In this document: positions 1-9,075 of the stretch, piece after piece
How positions within the stretch are numbered: position 1 is the stretch's first letter
Layout: each line of letters begins with the position of its first letter
Origin: Vibrio rarus
GTDB lineage: Bacteria; Pseudomonadota; Gammaproteobacteria; Enterobacterales; Vibrionaceae
Direction: 5' to 3'
Length of the DNA stretch: 64,000 bases
Assembly (NCBI RefSeq): GCF_024347075.1
Contig: NZ_AP024900.1
Coordinates: forward strand, 1,984,001-2,048,000
Made by a program: the position numbers and the translations under genes
The notes under the pieces: model-generated
The model's input: only the letters and a program-made list of their open reading frames with translations
Databases searched by the model: none
Told to the model about the DNA's origin: nothing

Positions 1-95
1 TAAATAGTTTCTATTTATAAAACTAAGGGACAGCAGATCTGGTGTAAACCCAGAGCCGACGGTTATAGTCCGGATGAAAGAAGTAAACAATTGAT
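1..95 (+). promoter_or_regulatory. FMN riboswitch (RFN element), 3' part
   Basis: The stretch around 40-92 carries the conserved 3' half of the RFN aptamer: an AGATCTGGTGTAAACCCAGAG arm followed by AGCCGACGGTTATAGTCC and GGATGAAAGAAG. The 5' half lies outside the window. RFN elements bind flavin mononucleotide and repress riboflavin biosynthesis or uptake genes. The orientation places it in the leader of the transporter that follows, with no other gene between. The assignment rests on matching the conserved core by eye. Confidence 0.88.
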
Positions 96-112
96 TTTCA
101 TAGCTCAGCCCC

Positions 113-162
113 CAACAGTGGTCCACCTTCCAGTGAGCCTTGCGCTGTTGCTTGCTCGCAAC
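113..162 (+). promoter_or_regulatory. possible riboswitch expression platform (alternative hairpins)
   Basis: CAACAG at 113-118 can pair with CTGTTG at 145-150. The same GTTGC (147-151) can instead pair with GCAAC (158-162) across a 6-nt loop. These two pairings exclude each other, as expected of a switching region downstream of an aptamer. No clear terminator U-run follows, so control could act on translation or on a terminator not visible here. The pairings are seen in the sequence; the switching role is inferred. Confidence 0.4.
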
Positions 163-305
163 ACTACGGCGGGAGTCTGCCTTGTCATGACTCTATTACG
201 CAATGTGGTTAGCCTATCAATGATCTTGCCTCTTACGCTCTGTTCACGTTAATCACACCAAGCCCATCATAGATGGCGAACTTTGGTCTGAATTTGGAGA
301 TCCTC

Positions 306-1250
306 GTGGCAGGTATTTTTTTTGTTATGATCGCAGCTGGACTTTGGGCCGCTGACACTTTATTTCGTTATCCATTATTAGAAAACAATAGCACGCTGCA
401 AATCGTGTTCTTTGAGCACATTGTATTAGTGGTGATCATTGCCCTTTTACAAATTGCCGTGCCCAAATGGCGCTTTGCGTATATTAAAGGCTCCCTTTTG
501 CCTTTCATCATCATTGGGGTGTTTGGCTCTGCCATTGGTACTCTAGCCTTTACTAAAGCCTTCACTTTAATGAATCCTACCATAGTGATTTTGCTACAAA
601 AATTGCAACCCATTGTAGCCATCTCTTTATCGGTTATTTTACTCAAAGAAAAACTGCAAAGGCATTTCCTGCTGTGGGCGAGCATTAGCTTGCTAGGGAG
701 TTTGGTTATGATTGCCCCAGACATTGTTGCCCTCTTAGAGCAAGAATCTGTTTGGCATTACGACCCTAAATTGGTCACTATATTACTCGGCTATGGTTCG
801 GCTTTGCTGGCCGTGATGGCATGGGGGGCTTCGACGGTATACGGACGAAAGCTTACTATGATGGGCTACAACAGCATGCAGATTATGTCAGGTCGTTTTA
901 CCTTGGCCTTATTTACCTTAGTGTTCGCTATGCTGGGTTATGGAGAGCAATTTACTCTGGCCGAAGGCAGTTTTAGCCATCTGCTTTATATGGTGATCTT
1001 ATCAGGGCTGTTAGGCATGTTCATTTATTACAAAGGATTAGAAAGAATTCCAGCCCGCTATGGCACTATTGCTGAGTTATTTTTCCCAGTGTCTGCGGTA
1101 GCCATTAACTGGTTTGCCTTTGATGTGACCTTAACCATACAGCAGGTTATCGGGGCCATCTTTTTAGTGGGAGGGGCACTAATGATGAGTCGCGAGCCGA
1201 AACAAAGCATTGCAACGACACAGGACGATGGGAGTCCTCAGCAAGCCTAA
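306..1250 (+). CDS. EamA/DMT-family transporter, probable riboflavin importer
   Basis: A very hydrophobic protein of about 314 residues with roughly ten membrane segments in two EamA-type halves. The stretch FTKAFTLMNPTIVILLQKLQ is typical of drug/metabolite transporters. The gene sits behind an FMN riboswitch, which points to flavin transport like that of the RibN DMT family; substrate is inferred from that context only. The GTG at 306 is chosen because GGAGA lies 5 nt upstream. An ATG at 273 has no ribosome site, and an ATG at 327 is also in frame. The gene is followed by the feo operon terminator on the other strand. Confidence 0.8.
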   Translation: MAGIFFVMIAAGLWAADTLFRYPLLENNSTLQIVFFEHIVLVVIIALLQIAVPKWRFAYIKGSLLPFIIIGVFGSAIGTLAFTKAFTLMNPTIVILLQKLQPIVAISLSVILLKEKLQRHFLLWASISLLGSLVMIAPDIVALLEQESVWHYDPKLVTILLGYGSALLAVMAWGASTVYGRKLTMMGYNSMQIMSGRFTLALFTLVFAMLGYGEQFTLAEGSFSHLLYMVILSGLLGMFIYYKGLERIPARYGTIAELFFPVSAVAINWFAFDVTLTIQQVIGAIFLVGGALMMSREPKQSIATTQDDGSPQQA

Positions 1251-1265
1251 TACACTCATAAAAAA

Positions 1266-1298
1266 AGCTAGGCGACTGTAAACAGTAAACGCCTAGCT
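1266..1298 (-). terminator. intrinsic terminator of feoABC
   Basis: AGCTAGGCG (1266-1274) pairs with CGCCTAGCT (1290-1298), with a nested ACTGT/ACAGT inside the loop. On the minus strand the stem is followed by a run of seven U. It lies 27 bp past the feoC stop. There is no U-run in the plus direction, so it serves the feo operon. Confidence 0.8.
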
Positions 1299-1324
1299 GA
1301 CTGGAACCGAACAAAGGTAAATGA

Positions 1325-1546
1325 TTACATCTGTACGTTTAAGCTTATGCCTTGGTTGAGAGCGTAACGAACGCCCTTATCTTTACCTTTAATGGTATCG
1401 TGCATTCGGGACACTTTGCCTTTTTTTATCCATACTTGAAACATGGCATCGACACCATCTTCAGACAGACCAAAATGATTAGCGAGTACGCTTCTGTCTG
1501 TGGTGCCATGCTGTTCAAGGTAGGCTTTCAGTTGCTGTAAAATCAT
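1325..1546 (-). CDS. feoC: FeoC-like winged-helix protein
   Basis: A 73-residue protein beginning MILQQLKAYLEQHG with a helix-turn-helix pattern (RSVLANHFGLSEDGVDAMF) typical of FeoC. It is the third gene of feoABC, 18 bp after feoB. FeoC associates with FeoB in the inner membrane in vibrios. The protein contains no cysteine at all, so it cannot carry the iron-sulfur cluster of enterobacterial FeoC; a cysteine-less form is known in Vibrio. Family assignment is firm; the molecular role is less settled. Confidence 0.88.
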   Translation of the reverse strand: MILQQLKAYLEQHGTTDRSVLANHFGLSEDGVDAMFQVWIKKGKVSRMHDTIKGKDKGVRYALNQGISLNVQM

Positions 1547-1564
1547 CTTTCACCTTCTTTACGA

Positions 1565-3838
1565 TTAGGCCACTGACTCATGCTCTTGCCAGCGGTCTCT
1601 ATTACCTTTGCGCTTGAGGCCCATAAATGTGGCCAAAGACACCAGTGCAACCACCAATATCCAACAGGCACTGCTTACAGGGTGAGCGGTGAACGTCATC
1701 ACTTGGTTGTATAGCACGGCGCTAAGGTAGGCAAGGCCCATGGTCCAAGCGGCAATAAAGCGAGCGTATTGGCTGCCAAACTCTCTTACATAAGCGCCCA
1801 TTGCCGCCACACAAGGTGTATATAACAAGATAAACAATAGATAAGCAAAAGCGGCATGTCCGGAAACAAACTTGCTTTGTAAATTAGCAAATACAGATTG
1901 ATCTACCTCTTGCTCATCCGCCACTGAAGCAGTGTCTGACAAGTCGCCGACTTCCATACCTAGTGGGTCACTAAAGCTTAGGCCACTTAAGTTTTCAGGA
2001 ATCGACAATACAGCCTCTTCAAGACTGACAATAAGATCGAAAGTGGCATCCTCTTCTTCAGGAGTTGAGTAAAGGCTATTCAATGTACCGACTACCGCTT
2101 CTTTAGCGAAAATACCAGTCACAATACCTACCGTTGCTGGCCAGTTGTCTTTTTCGATGCCCATTGGCTCAAAGACTGGGGTAATGACCTGTGCTGCTTT
2201 AGACAATACCGAACTGTCACTGTCTTCATTACCAAAACTGCCGTCAGTACCTATAGAATTAAGGAAACTTAAAATAGTGACCACTAGCACAATGGTTTTA
2301 CCTGCACCAAAGACAAAGCGTTTGAGTTTATGCCACGTTTTGATCATCACATTACGTAAACGAGGGATCTCATAGTCGGTCATTTCCATCACAAAGCTGT
2401 CATTGCTGCCAGGGTAAATCGTATGCTTTAGTACGATACCAGTGAATACCGCAGCTAAGATACCAATAATGTACAAGGCGAAAACCACATTCTGCCCAGC
2501 CGTTGGGAAAAAGGCCGCTGCAAACAGTGCATAAACAGGAAGACGTGCACCACAAGACATAAAGGGAGCCATTGATGCGGCTAAGCGACGCTCACGCTCT
2601 TGATCTAATGTGCGACTGGCCATAATCGCTGGCACATTACAGCCAAAACCTAATACCAATGGCACAAAGGCTTTACCTGGCAAACCAACCTTTTGCATCA
2701 CTTTATCTAATACAAAAGCGGCTCGTGACATATAACCGGAACCTTCTAAAAGGGTCAGGAACAAGTACAAACCGGCAATAACAGGAATAAAGGTGGCAAC
2801 GGTTTGAATACCGCCACCAATACCGTTAGCTAGCAGAGTGACTATCCATTGTGGCAAAAGGGGATCTAATAATGCATGAGTGCCGTCAACCAATAGTGCG
2901 CCAAAAGCAATATCAAAGAAATCGATAAAGGCACCGCCAATATTAATGGCAAACATAAACATTAGGTACATCACCCCAAAGAACAGTGGAATACCTACCC
3001 ATTTATTAAGCACTACCGAGTCAATACGCTCACTCAAGCGACGTGTAATTTTGCCTTCAGTCACTCTAAAAGATTTGGTCAACTCATGTAAAAAAGTAAA
3101 TTTTACATCGGCAATATGCAGATCAATATCCATATCCAATGTATGGCGAGCCTGCGCTGTCACATCTTTCACTTCTGGCGAAACGGTATTGAGCACCAGG
3201 GTGTCTCCTTCAAGACCGCGTATGGCAAGAGCTCTATTGCTCACCATATCGTTCGCATATTGGTCTTGAACTTGTGAGATAACCTGCTCAAATTCACTGC
3301 CGTAGTCCAGAGCTAAAGGAGTAACTTCAATGCCACTGGCCAACATTTTATGTAGGTCAGCCTTAAGCTGATTTACTTCATTAATGCGCGTCGCGGTCAC
3401 AGCCATAACCGGGCAACCGAGTGCCTTAGCTAACCCTTTAATATTGACTTTCTGACCCATACGGTTCATCGAGTCCATTTTATTAAGGATGACCACCATA
3501 GGGCGCCCCAATTCACGCAACTGCAGCGTGACATATAAGCTTCGTTCTAAACAGGTAGCATCGATAACATTGATAATAACGTCAGCCGGAGTGGATAATA
3601 CTGAACGCGAGGCAATGGTTTCGTCGAGACTGTTGCTGTCATTACCACTGTCTAAGGCATAAATACCCGGTAAATCAGTTAAGCTAAACTCTTCACCCGC
3701 TAATGTATAAGTACCGGTTTTCTTCTCTACAGTGACACCCGCCCAGTTACCTACCTTCTGGTTTGAACCAGTAAAGGCATTAAAAAGCGTCGTTTTACCG
3801 CTGTTAGGATTACCTACGGTGAGTATGGAATAGTCCAC
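1565..3838 (-). CDS. feoB: ferrous iron transporter FeoB
   Basis: A 757-residue inner-membrane Fe(II) permease. The N-terminal G domain shows a P-loop GNPNSGKT at residues 9-16, DLPG near 55 and NKMD near 120. The C-terminal half holds the Gate-type membrane segments (GCNVPAIMASR, SCGARLPVYALF). The length is normal for the family. The start is GTG and overlaps the feoA stop by one base (TAGTG), so the two are translationally coupled. A charged insert near residues 600-660 (EEEDATFDLIV onwards) resembles the longer periplasmic or cytoplasmic loop of Vibrio FeoB. Confidence 0.97.
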   Translation of the reverse strand: MDYSILTVGNPNSGKTTLFNAFTGSNQKVGNWAGVTVEKKTGTYTLAGEEFSLTDLPGIYALDSGNDSNSLDETIASRSVLSTPADVIINVIDATCLERSLYVTLQLRELGRPMVVILNKMDSMNRMGQKVNIKGLAKALGCPVMAVTATRINEVNQLKADLHKMLASGIEVTPLALDYGSEFEQVISQVQDQYANDMVSNRALAIRGLEGDTLVLNTVSPEVKDVTAQARHTLDMDIDLHIADVKFTFLHELTKSFRVTEGKITRRLSERIDSVVLNKWVGIPLFFGVMYLMFMFAINIGGAFIDFFDIAFGALLVDGTHALLDPLLPQWIVTLLANGIGGGIQTVATFIPVIAGLYLFLTLLEGSGYMSRAAFVLDKVMQKVGLPGKAFVPLVLGFGCNVPAIMASRTLDQERERRLAASMAPFMSCGARLPVYALFAAAFFPTAGQNVVFALYIIGILAAVFTGIVLKHTIYPGSNDSFVMEMTDYEIPRLRNVMIKTWHKLKRFVFGAGKTIVLVVTILSFLNSIGTDGSFGNEDSDSSVLSKAAQVITPVFEPMGIEKDNWPATVGIVTGIFAKEAVVGTLNSLYSTPEEEDATFDLIVSLEEAVLSIPENLSGLSFSDPLGMEVGDLSDTASVADEQEVDQSVFANLQSKFVSGHAAFAYLLFILLYTPCVAAMGAYVREFGSQYARFIAAWTMGLAYLSAVLYNQVMTFTAHPVSSACWILVVALVSLATFMGLKRKGNRDRWQEHESVA

Positions 3839-4065
3839 TATGCGACCTCTATTGAAATTTGTGCTGCAGTAGATTTACGAATAGCAACGCTGACATCACG
3901 TACTCGCACCTGTAATGGATCTCCCATTGGCGCTTTGCGTACTAATGTGACTGCTGTATTCGGTAGCAGTCCCATGACCATTAATTTTTTTCTAGTGGAA
4001 CTATCCAATTGCTGTAAAGAGCGAATTGTTGCAGATTGTCCAACATTGAGTTCAGCGAGTTTCAT
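3838..4065 (-). CDS. feoA: ferrous iron transport protein FeoA
   Basis: A 75-residue SH3-like protein (MKLAELNVGQSATIRSL) that supports FeoB. It is the first gene of feoABC. The pattern MGLLPNTAVTLVRKAPMGDP is characteristic of FeoA. A Fur-box-like palindrome lies just upstream, indicating repression when iron is plentiful. Confidence 0.95.
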   Translation of the reverse strand: MKLAELNVGQSATIRSLQQLDSSTRKKLMVMGLLPNTAVTLVRKAPMGDPLQVRVRDVSVAIRKSTAAQISIEVA

Positions 4066-4073
4066 AATCTAAA

Positions 4074-4088
4074 TGCCAATTATTATCA
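4074..4088 (-). promoter_or_regulatory. Fur box upstream of feoA
   Basis: TGCCAAT-T-ATTATCA (read TGATAAT-A-ATTGGCA on the minus strand) matches the 7-1-7 Fur consensus TGATAATNATTATCA except at two positions. It lies 9 bp upstream of the feoA start codon, so it would overlap the leader or promoter. Confidence 0.7.
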
Positions 4089-4144
4089 TTTACAAAGACC
4101 TTAACACATTTACTTACAGAAGAGTTGTTTTAAATCAAAAAAAA

Positions 4145-4162
4145 CGCCCTTAGCAAAGGGCG
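4145..4162 (-). terminator. intrinsic terminator after znuA
   Basis: CGCCCT (4145-4150) and AGGGCG (4157-4162) form a 6-bp GC-rich stem with a 6-nt loop. On the minus strand a run of eight U follows. It sits 36 bp past the znuA stop. Confidence 0.8.
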
Positions 4163-4198
4163 CTTGTATTTAACACCAAATCTATCTAAAGAAATAAA

Positions 4199-5074
4199 CT
4201 ATTTAAGACAGGTCGCAAACTGAGTGGTCAAATCATTTAAGAAATCGAAATAAGCACCCGGTTTTTCTTCAATATCGGTGGCCAGTGGATCAAGCACCCC
4301 CCTCGATACATGACTACCACGAGTCACCGTATCCACCACCGCTGGCGTGTATTGTGGCTCACTAAAGACACACTTAACATCACCTTTTGCGAGGCGAGTT
4401 TTAATTTCAATGAGTGTTTTTGCCCCCGGTTTTCTTTCTGGACTCACCGTAAAGTGGCCTAAGTGATTTAGATTAAATGACTTTTCAAAATAGCCATAAC
4501 CATCATGAAACACAAAATAGCCACTCTCTTGTACTGGCTTTAGTCGCTGGGTAATGTCAGCAGTGGTCACGGTTAGTTGACTCAAGAAGTGGTCTAAATT
4601 TTCTTTGTAGATTTTTTTGTTGTTTGGGTCTATCTCAGACAATTTGTTGGCAATGTGTGTCGCAACGCTGGCCACCTGCTGAGGGCCTAACCAAAAATGA
4701 GGATCAATGTTGCCATGATGGTGATGTCCATCGCCATCATGATGTCCCTGTGCAAAATGGTGAAGATCTAAGCCTTTAATATCGCTAATAGTGAGCAAAT
4801 TGTGCTGATTACGCGTAGCGGATGACATAAAGCTTTCAAGATCGGGGCCAAACCAGATCACTAAGTCAGCTTGACGTATTTTTTTTATATCAGAAGGGCG
4901 CAAAGCATAATCATGAGGTGACATAGCCGCATCCAATAGGGATGATGACGATGCTGCCTTCATTGTTATCTCCTGAGTAATAAGGTGTATAGGCTTAATA
5001 CTGCTGAGCACTTCTACTGCCTGTGCGCTGCTAATATAAGCAAAAGAAATCAAGCATAATAAGAGGCGTTTCAT
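4199..5074 (-). CDS. znuA: zinc ABC transporter, periplasmic binding protein ZnuA
   Basis: About 291 residues. A signal peptide (MKRLLLCLISFAYISSAQA) precedes the mature protein. A histidine-rich loop near residues 108-124 (HHDGDGHHHHGN) is diagnostic of ZnuA zinc chaperoning. The start at 5074 is preferred because GGAAC lies 7 nt upstream and it begins directly with the signal peptide; an upstream in-frame ATG at 5092 would add six residues before it. The gene is divergent from znuCB. Confidence 0.94.
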   Translation of the reverse strand: MKRLLLCLISFAYISSAQAVEVLSSIKPIHLITQEITMKAASSSSLLDAAMSPHDYALRPSDIKKIRQADLVIWFGPDLESFMSSATRNQHNLLTISDIKGLDLHHFAQGHHDGDGHHHHGNIDPHFWLGPQQVASVATHIANKLSEIDPNNKKIYKENLDHFLSQLTVTTADITQRLKPVQESGYFVFHDGYGYFEKSFNLNHLGHFTVSPERKPGAKTLIEIKTRLAKGDVKCVFSEPQYTPAVVDTVTRGSHVSRGVLDPLATDIEEKPGAYFDFLNDLTTQFATCLK

Positions 5075-5112
5075 CAATTCGTTCCATTGCAATAGAGAAA
5101 GTTAGCTTTAGA

Positions 5113-5127
5113 TGTTACTTTATAACA
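5113..5127. promoter_or_regulatory. Zur-like operator between znuA and znuCB
   Basis: TGTTA-CTTTA-TAACA is an inverted repeat resembling the Zur box core TGTTATNNNATAACA. It lies in the 154-bp divergent region between znuA and znuC, where Zur is known to bind in gammaproteobacteria. Assignment is by pattern and place. Confidence 0.55.
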
Positions 5128-5228
5128 CTGGTTTTTTGCAAATGGAGTTACCATTGCAAAATAGAAGTGTTAACACTCTGTGAGTGATAATGCGCTGCAA
5201 CTCACCTTTACACGACAGGCCAATAACT

Positions 5229-6038
5229 ATGACCCAACTCGTCACGCTACAAGATGTGACCGTTCAATTTGACCAAAGAAAGGTATTGGACAACATCACT
5301 CTTACCATTAATGAAGCTGAAATCACGACGTTAGTTGGCCCAAACGGCGCGGGCAAATCCACCTTAGTAAAAGTGATTTTAGGCTTGCACAAGCATTACA
5401 CGGGAAAAGTGAGCAAGCTAAATAAATTGCGCATTGGTTATGTGCCACAAAAACTGCTACTCAATGAATCTTTACCTTTAACGGTAGACCGATTTTTACG
5501 ATTAGCAGGGAAATACAGTCAACAAGAGCGTCAAGATGCCTTAGCTTTAGTTGGGGCTACGCACCTACTCCACTCTGATGTGCATAAATTATCGGGGGGT
5601 GAAAGCCAGCGTGTATTGATGTCGCGCGCACTGTTAATTCGACCACAGCTACTGGTGTTAGACGAGCCGGCTCAAGGGATGGATGTACAAGGACAAATTG
5701 AACTCTACAGTCTGATTGATACCCTACGTCACCGCTTTAATTGCGCGGTGTTTATGATCTCTCATGATCTGCACCTTGTAATGGCAAAAACAGACACGGT
5801 GATTTGTCTTCATCATCATATTTGTTGCTCTGGCGCGCCGGCCGCCATTTCCAGCCACCCAAGCTATTTACAAATGTTTGGTGAAGCCCCAGCGGCCAGC
5901 CTCGCTCTTTATCAGCATCAACACCAACATCACCATCACGACCTGTCAGGCACTCCCATAAGCGGTGACATGGACACTTGTCATAACCCAAAACATGGTC
6001 ATCAACATCGCCACCAGCATGGACACACACATGATTGA
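5229..6038 (+). CDS. znuC: zinc ABC transporter ATP-binding protein ZnuC
   Basis: About 269 residues. Walker A GPNGAGKST near residue 38, signature LSGGESQRV, Walker B LLVLDEP and the H-loop SHDLH are all present. The start at 5229 (MTQLVTLQDVTV) aligns with the beginning of the ABC fold. The C-terminus has a long histidine-rich tail with about 20 His in the last 45 residues, which could buffer zinc at the cytoplasmic face. The last 8 bases overlap znuB (ATGATTGA), so translation is probably coupled. Confidence 0.95.
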   Translation: MTQLVTLQDVTVQFDQRKVLDNITLTINEAEITTLVGPNGAGKSTLVKVILGLHKHYTGKVSKLNKLRIGYVPQKLLLNESLPLTVDRFLRLAGKYSQQERQDALALVGATHLLHSDVHKLSGGESQRVLMSRALLIRPQLLVLDEPAQGMDVQGQIELYSLIDTLRHRFNCAVFMISHDLHLVMAKTDTVICLHHHICCSGAPAAISSHPSYLQMFGEAPAASLALYQHQHQHHHHDLSGTPISGDMDTCHNPKHGHQHRHQHGHTHD

Positions 6039-6816
6039 ATTTTTATTGCCGGCCATTTTAGCCGGTCTCGGTATTACTATGATTGCCGGCCCATTGGGAT
6101 CATTTGTTGTGTGGCGAAAAATGGCCTATTTTGGTGACACACTCGCTCACGCCTCTCTAATGGGATTGGCTTTAGGCTTCCTATTGGACATTAATATCTA
6201 CTTAGCCTTAGTGGTTTGCTGTTTGGCTCTTGCCATCATCTTAGCCACCTTACAAAGACAACAACTGGTGGCTACGGATACTTTATTAGGTATTTTAGCG
6301 CACAGCTCGCTCTCTCTTGGCTTAATTGCTGTCAGCTTTCTTGACAATGTGCGAGTGGATTTAATGGGCTATCTCTTTGGGGATTTGCTGGCGGTAAACA
6401 CACAGGATGTATTGTTTATTTATGTAGGGGTGGCACTGGTGTTGCTATTACTGCTTGTATTCTGGCGCCCTTTACTCTCGAGTACTGTTAATGAGGAGTT
6501 AGCCGCCATTGAAGGGGTCAATATTTCTCTAATGAGACTGTTAATCATGTTGATGATAGGTCTGGTTATTGCGGTGGGTATGAAGTTTGTTGGCGCGCTC
6601 ATTATCACCTCTTTGATGATAATTCCTGCTGCGACCGCTCGGCGCTTAGCCAATAGCCCAGAAAAAATGGCAATTATCGCCTCAGTGATCGGCGCAATAT
6701 GTGTCTGCTCAGGTCTCGCTCTTTCTTGGTTTTATGATACTCCAGCTGGCCCTTCAGTGGTGGTCAGCGCGAGCTTTTTATTCTTGTTAGTACAATTAAA
6801 ACCGCAAAACCGCTAA
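6031..6816 (+). CDS. znuB: zinc ABC transporter permease ZnuB
   Basis: 261 residues, the same length as the E. coli protein, with about eight membrane segments. It starts MIEFLLPAILAGLGI and shows the family stretch WRKMAYFGDTLAHASLMG. It overlaps the end of znuC by 8 bp. A longer reading frame extends upstream into znuC but has no support. Confidence 0.95.
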   Translation: MIEFLLPAILAGLGITMIAGPLGSFVVWRKMAYFGDTLAHASLMGLALGFLLDINIYLALVVCCLALAIILATLQRQQLVATDTLLGILAHSSLSLGLIAVSFLDNVRVDLMGYLFGDLLAVNTQDVLFIYVGVALVLLLLLVFWRPLLSSTVNEELAAIEGVNISLMRLLIMLMIGLVIAVGMKFVGALIITSLMIIPAATARRLANSPEKMAIIASVIGAICVCSGLALSWFYDTPAGPSVVVSASFLFLLVQLKPQNR

Positions 6817-6833
6817 CAATTCTATCGTAAAAC

Positions 6834-6868
6834 AAAAAACCTCTAAATTTTCATTTAGAGGTTTTTTT
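6834..6868. terminator. bidirectional terminator between znuB and sucD
   Basis: A stem of AAAAAACCTCTAAAT (6834-6848) with ATTTAGAGGTTTTTT (6853-6867) and a 4-nt loop. A-run and T-run flank it, so it can stop znuCB from the left and the suc operon from the right. Confidence 0.85.
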
Positions 6869-6896
6869 AATGCATTTAGCTAAGTGCTAGAAGAGA

Positions 6897-7769
6897 TTAC
6901 CAACCGGTAATTTCACGTAGCCCTTGACCAATATCGGCCAAACTTTTCACCGTTTTTACCCCTGCAGCTTCCAGCGCTTGGAATTTATCTTCAGCGGTAC
7001 CTTTACCACCAGAGATAATCGCACCGGCATGACCCATACGCTTACCTGGAGGCGCTGTTACACCAGCAATGTAAGAGACGACAGGTTTAGAAACATGCTC
7101 TTTAATGAAGGCAGCCGCTTCTTCTTCCGCTGTACCACCAATTTCACCAATCATCACAATCGCTTCAGTTTCTGAGTCAGCTTCAAACAGTTTTAAGATG
7201 TCGATGAAGTTTGAGCCAGGAATTGGGTCCCCACCGATACCCACACAGGTGGATTGGCCAAAGCCTTCGTCAGTGGTTTGCTTAACCGCTTCATAAGTTA
7301 AGGTACCAGAGCGAGACACTATGCCCACTTTGCCCTTCTTATGAATATTACCCGGCATGATACCAATCTTACACTCGTCAGGAGTAATCACCCCTGGGCA
7401 GTTAGGACCAATCATCACCACGCCAGCTTCGTCTAAACGCACTTTAACGTCCAGTAGATCCAGTGTTGGAATACCTTCGGTAATGGTGACGATTAACTTA
7501 ATACCTGCATCAATGGCTTCTAGGATCGCGTCCTTACAAAACGGAGCAGGTACATAGATAACCGAAGCGGTCGCAGCGGTTGTTTCTACCGCTTCACGTA
7601 CTGTATTAAATACCGGAAGACCAAGGTGAGTTTGACCGCCTTTACCCGGTGATACACCACCGACCATTTTGGTTCCGTAATCCAATGCTTGCTGTGAATG
7701 GAAAGTACCTTGACCGCCAGTGAAGCCTTGGCAAATAACTTTCGTATCTTTATTAATTAGTACAGACAT
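6897..7769 (-). CDS. sucD: succinyl-CoA synthetase alpha subunit
   Basis: 290 residues of the ADP/GDP-forming ligase that converts succinyl-CoA to succinate. The CoA-binding Rossmann start ([12 protein letters not shown]) is followed by the phospho-histidine region [17 protein letters not shown]. The start codon overlaps the sucC stop by one base (TAATG). It is the last gene of the sdh-suc cluster and is followed by a terminator. Confidence 0.97.
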   Translation of the reverse strand: MSVLINKDTKVICQGFTGGQGTFHSQQALDYGTKMVGGVSPGKGGQTHLGLPVFNTVREAVETTAATASVIYVPAPFCKDAILEAIDAGIKLIVTITEGIPTLDLLDVKVRLDEAGVVMIGPNCPGVITPDECKIGIMPGNIHKKGKVGIVSRSGTLTYEAVKQTTDEGFGQSTCVGIGGDPIPGSNFIDILKLFEADSETEAIVMIGEIGGTAEEEAAAFIKEHVSKPVVSYIAGVTAPPGKRMGHAGAIISGGKGTAEDKFQALEAAGVKTVKSLADIGQGLREITGW

Positions 7770-8935
7770 TATTTGCCCTCCGCTGCAGCTACGACTTTTT
7801 CTGCAGCTTCTGTTAGAGAATTTGCCGCAATAATGTTTAGACCACTTTCAGCCAGTTTTTGTGAACCTAGAGGAGCATTGTTGCCTTCTAAGCGAACCAC
7901 GACCGGCACCTTAACCCCCACTTCTTCAACAGCACCAATAATGCCATCTGCAATCAAATCACAACGTACAATGCCACCAAAGATGTTCACTAGTACCGCT
8001 TTCACATTGTCATCGGACAAAATGATCTTAAAGGCTTCTGTAACGCGCTCTTTGGTTGCGCCGCCGCCTACATCAAGGAAATTCGCTGGGTGGCCACCGT
8101 GCAAGTTCACAATATCCATGGTACCCATAGCAAGACCTGCGCCGTTAACCATGCAGCCGATGTTACCATCAAGAGCCACATAGTTGAGCTCCCACTTAGC
8201 GGCATTGGCTTCACGCTCATCTTCTTGAGAAGGATCGTGCATTTCACGCAGTTTTGGCTGACGGTACAGTGCGTTAGAGTCAATGTTGATTTTGCCATCA
8301 AGACAAAGCAAGTTACCCTCTAGCGTTTGCACTAGCGGGTTAATCTCAAGAAGCGCTAAATCGTATTCGGCAAACATGTTACCAAGACCCATAAAGATCT
8401 TCACAAACTGCTTATTTTGCTCTCCTTCAAGACCCAGCTTAAACGCCAGTTCACGACCTTGGTAAGTTTGAGGACCCACCAAAGGATCAATCGCCGCTTG
8501 ATGAATCAACTCTGGTGTTTCTTCAGCAATTTTTTCAATATCTACGCCGCCTTCTGTGGAAGCCATAAATACGATGCGACGTGAAGCGCGGTCAACAACG
8601 GCACCTAAGTACAGTTCATTGGCAATGTTAGATGCCTCTTCAACCAAAATTTTCGTGACTGGCTGACCATTGGCGTCCGTTTGAAATGTGACTAGATTTT
8701 TACCTAACCACTTCTTGGCAAATTCTTTTACACCTTCTTTGGTGTCATGCAGTTCAACACCGCCTGCTTTACCGCGACCACCAGCGTGGACTTGACATTT
8801 AACCACTTTTTTCGCGGTGCTAATTCTGCCAGCAGCTTCAAACGCTTGTTGAGGCGTATCGCATGCATAGCCCTCTGGTACGGGTAGCCCATATTCAGCA
8901 AACAATTGCTTCGCTTGATATTCATGCAAATTCAT
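7769..8935 (-). CDS. sucC: succinyl-CoA synthetase beta subunit
   Basis: 388 residues, the standard length. It begins [20 protein letters not shown]. The ATP-grasp domain is in the N-terminal two thirds, and the ligase domain shows [13 protein letters not shown]. It is coupled to sucD. Confidence 0.97.
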   Translation of the reverse strand: MNLHEYQAKQLFAEYGLPVPEGYACDTPQQAFEAAGRISTAKKVVKCQVHAGGRGKAGGVELHDTKEGVKEFAKKWLGKNLVTFQTDANGQPVTKILVEEASNIANELYLGAVVDRASRRIVFMASTEGGVDIEKIAEETPELIHQAAIDPLVGPQTYQGRELAFKLGLEGEQNKQFVKIFMGLGNMFAEYDLALLEINPLVQTLEGNLLCLDGKINIDSNALYRQPKLREMHDPSQEDEREANAAKWELNYVALDGNIGCMVNGAGLAMGTMDIVNLHGGHPANFLDVGGGATKERVTEAFKIILSDDNVKAVLVNIFGGIVRCDLIADGIIGAVEEVGVKVPVVVRLEGNNAPLGSQKLAESGLNIIAANSLTEAAEKVVAAAEGK

Positions 8936-9045
8936 TAGTATCTTCCATTTTGATTTTTAGATAACAGCCGCGCCATTAGCTAAATTATTTCCTCATGTTA
9001 AAGACCAAGCTTTAACAGGTATAGGGTGCGAGTAGAGCCTTGACC

Positions 9046-9065
9046 AAGGGTGCCTAGACACCCTT
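9046..9065 (-). other. intercistronic hairpin between sucB and sucC
   Basis: AAGGGTG (9046-9052) pairs with CACCCTT (9059-9065) across a 6-nt loop, 10 bp after the sucB stop. No U-run follows on the minus strand. It could slow mRNA decay or mark a processing site in the sdh-suc transcript rather than terminate it. Confidence 0.45.
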
Positions 9066-9075
9066 AATTTTCTAA

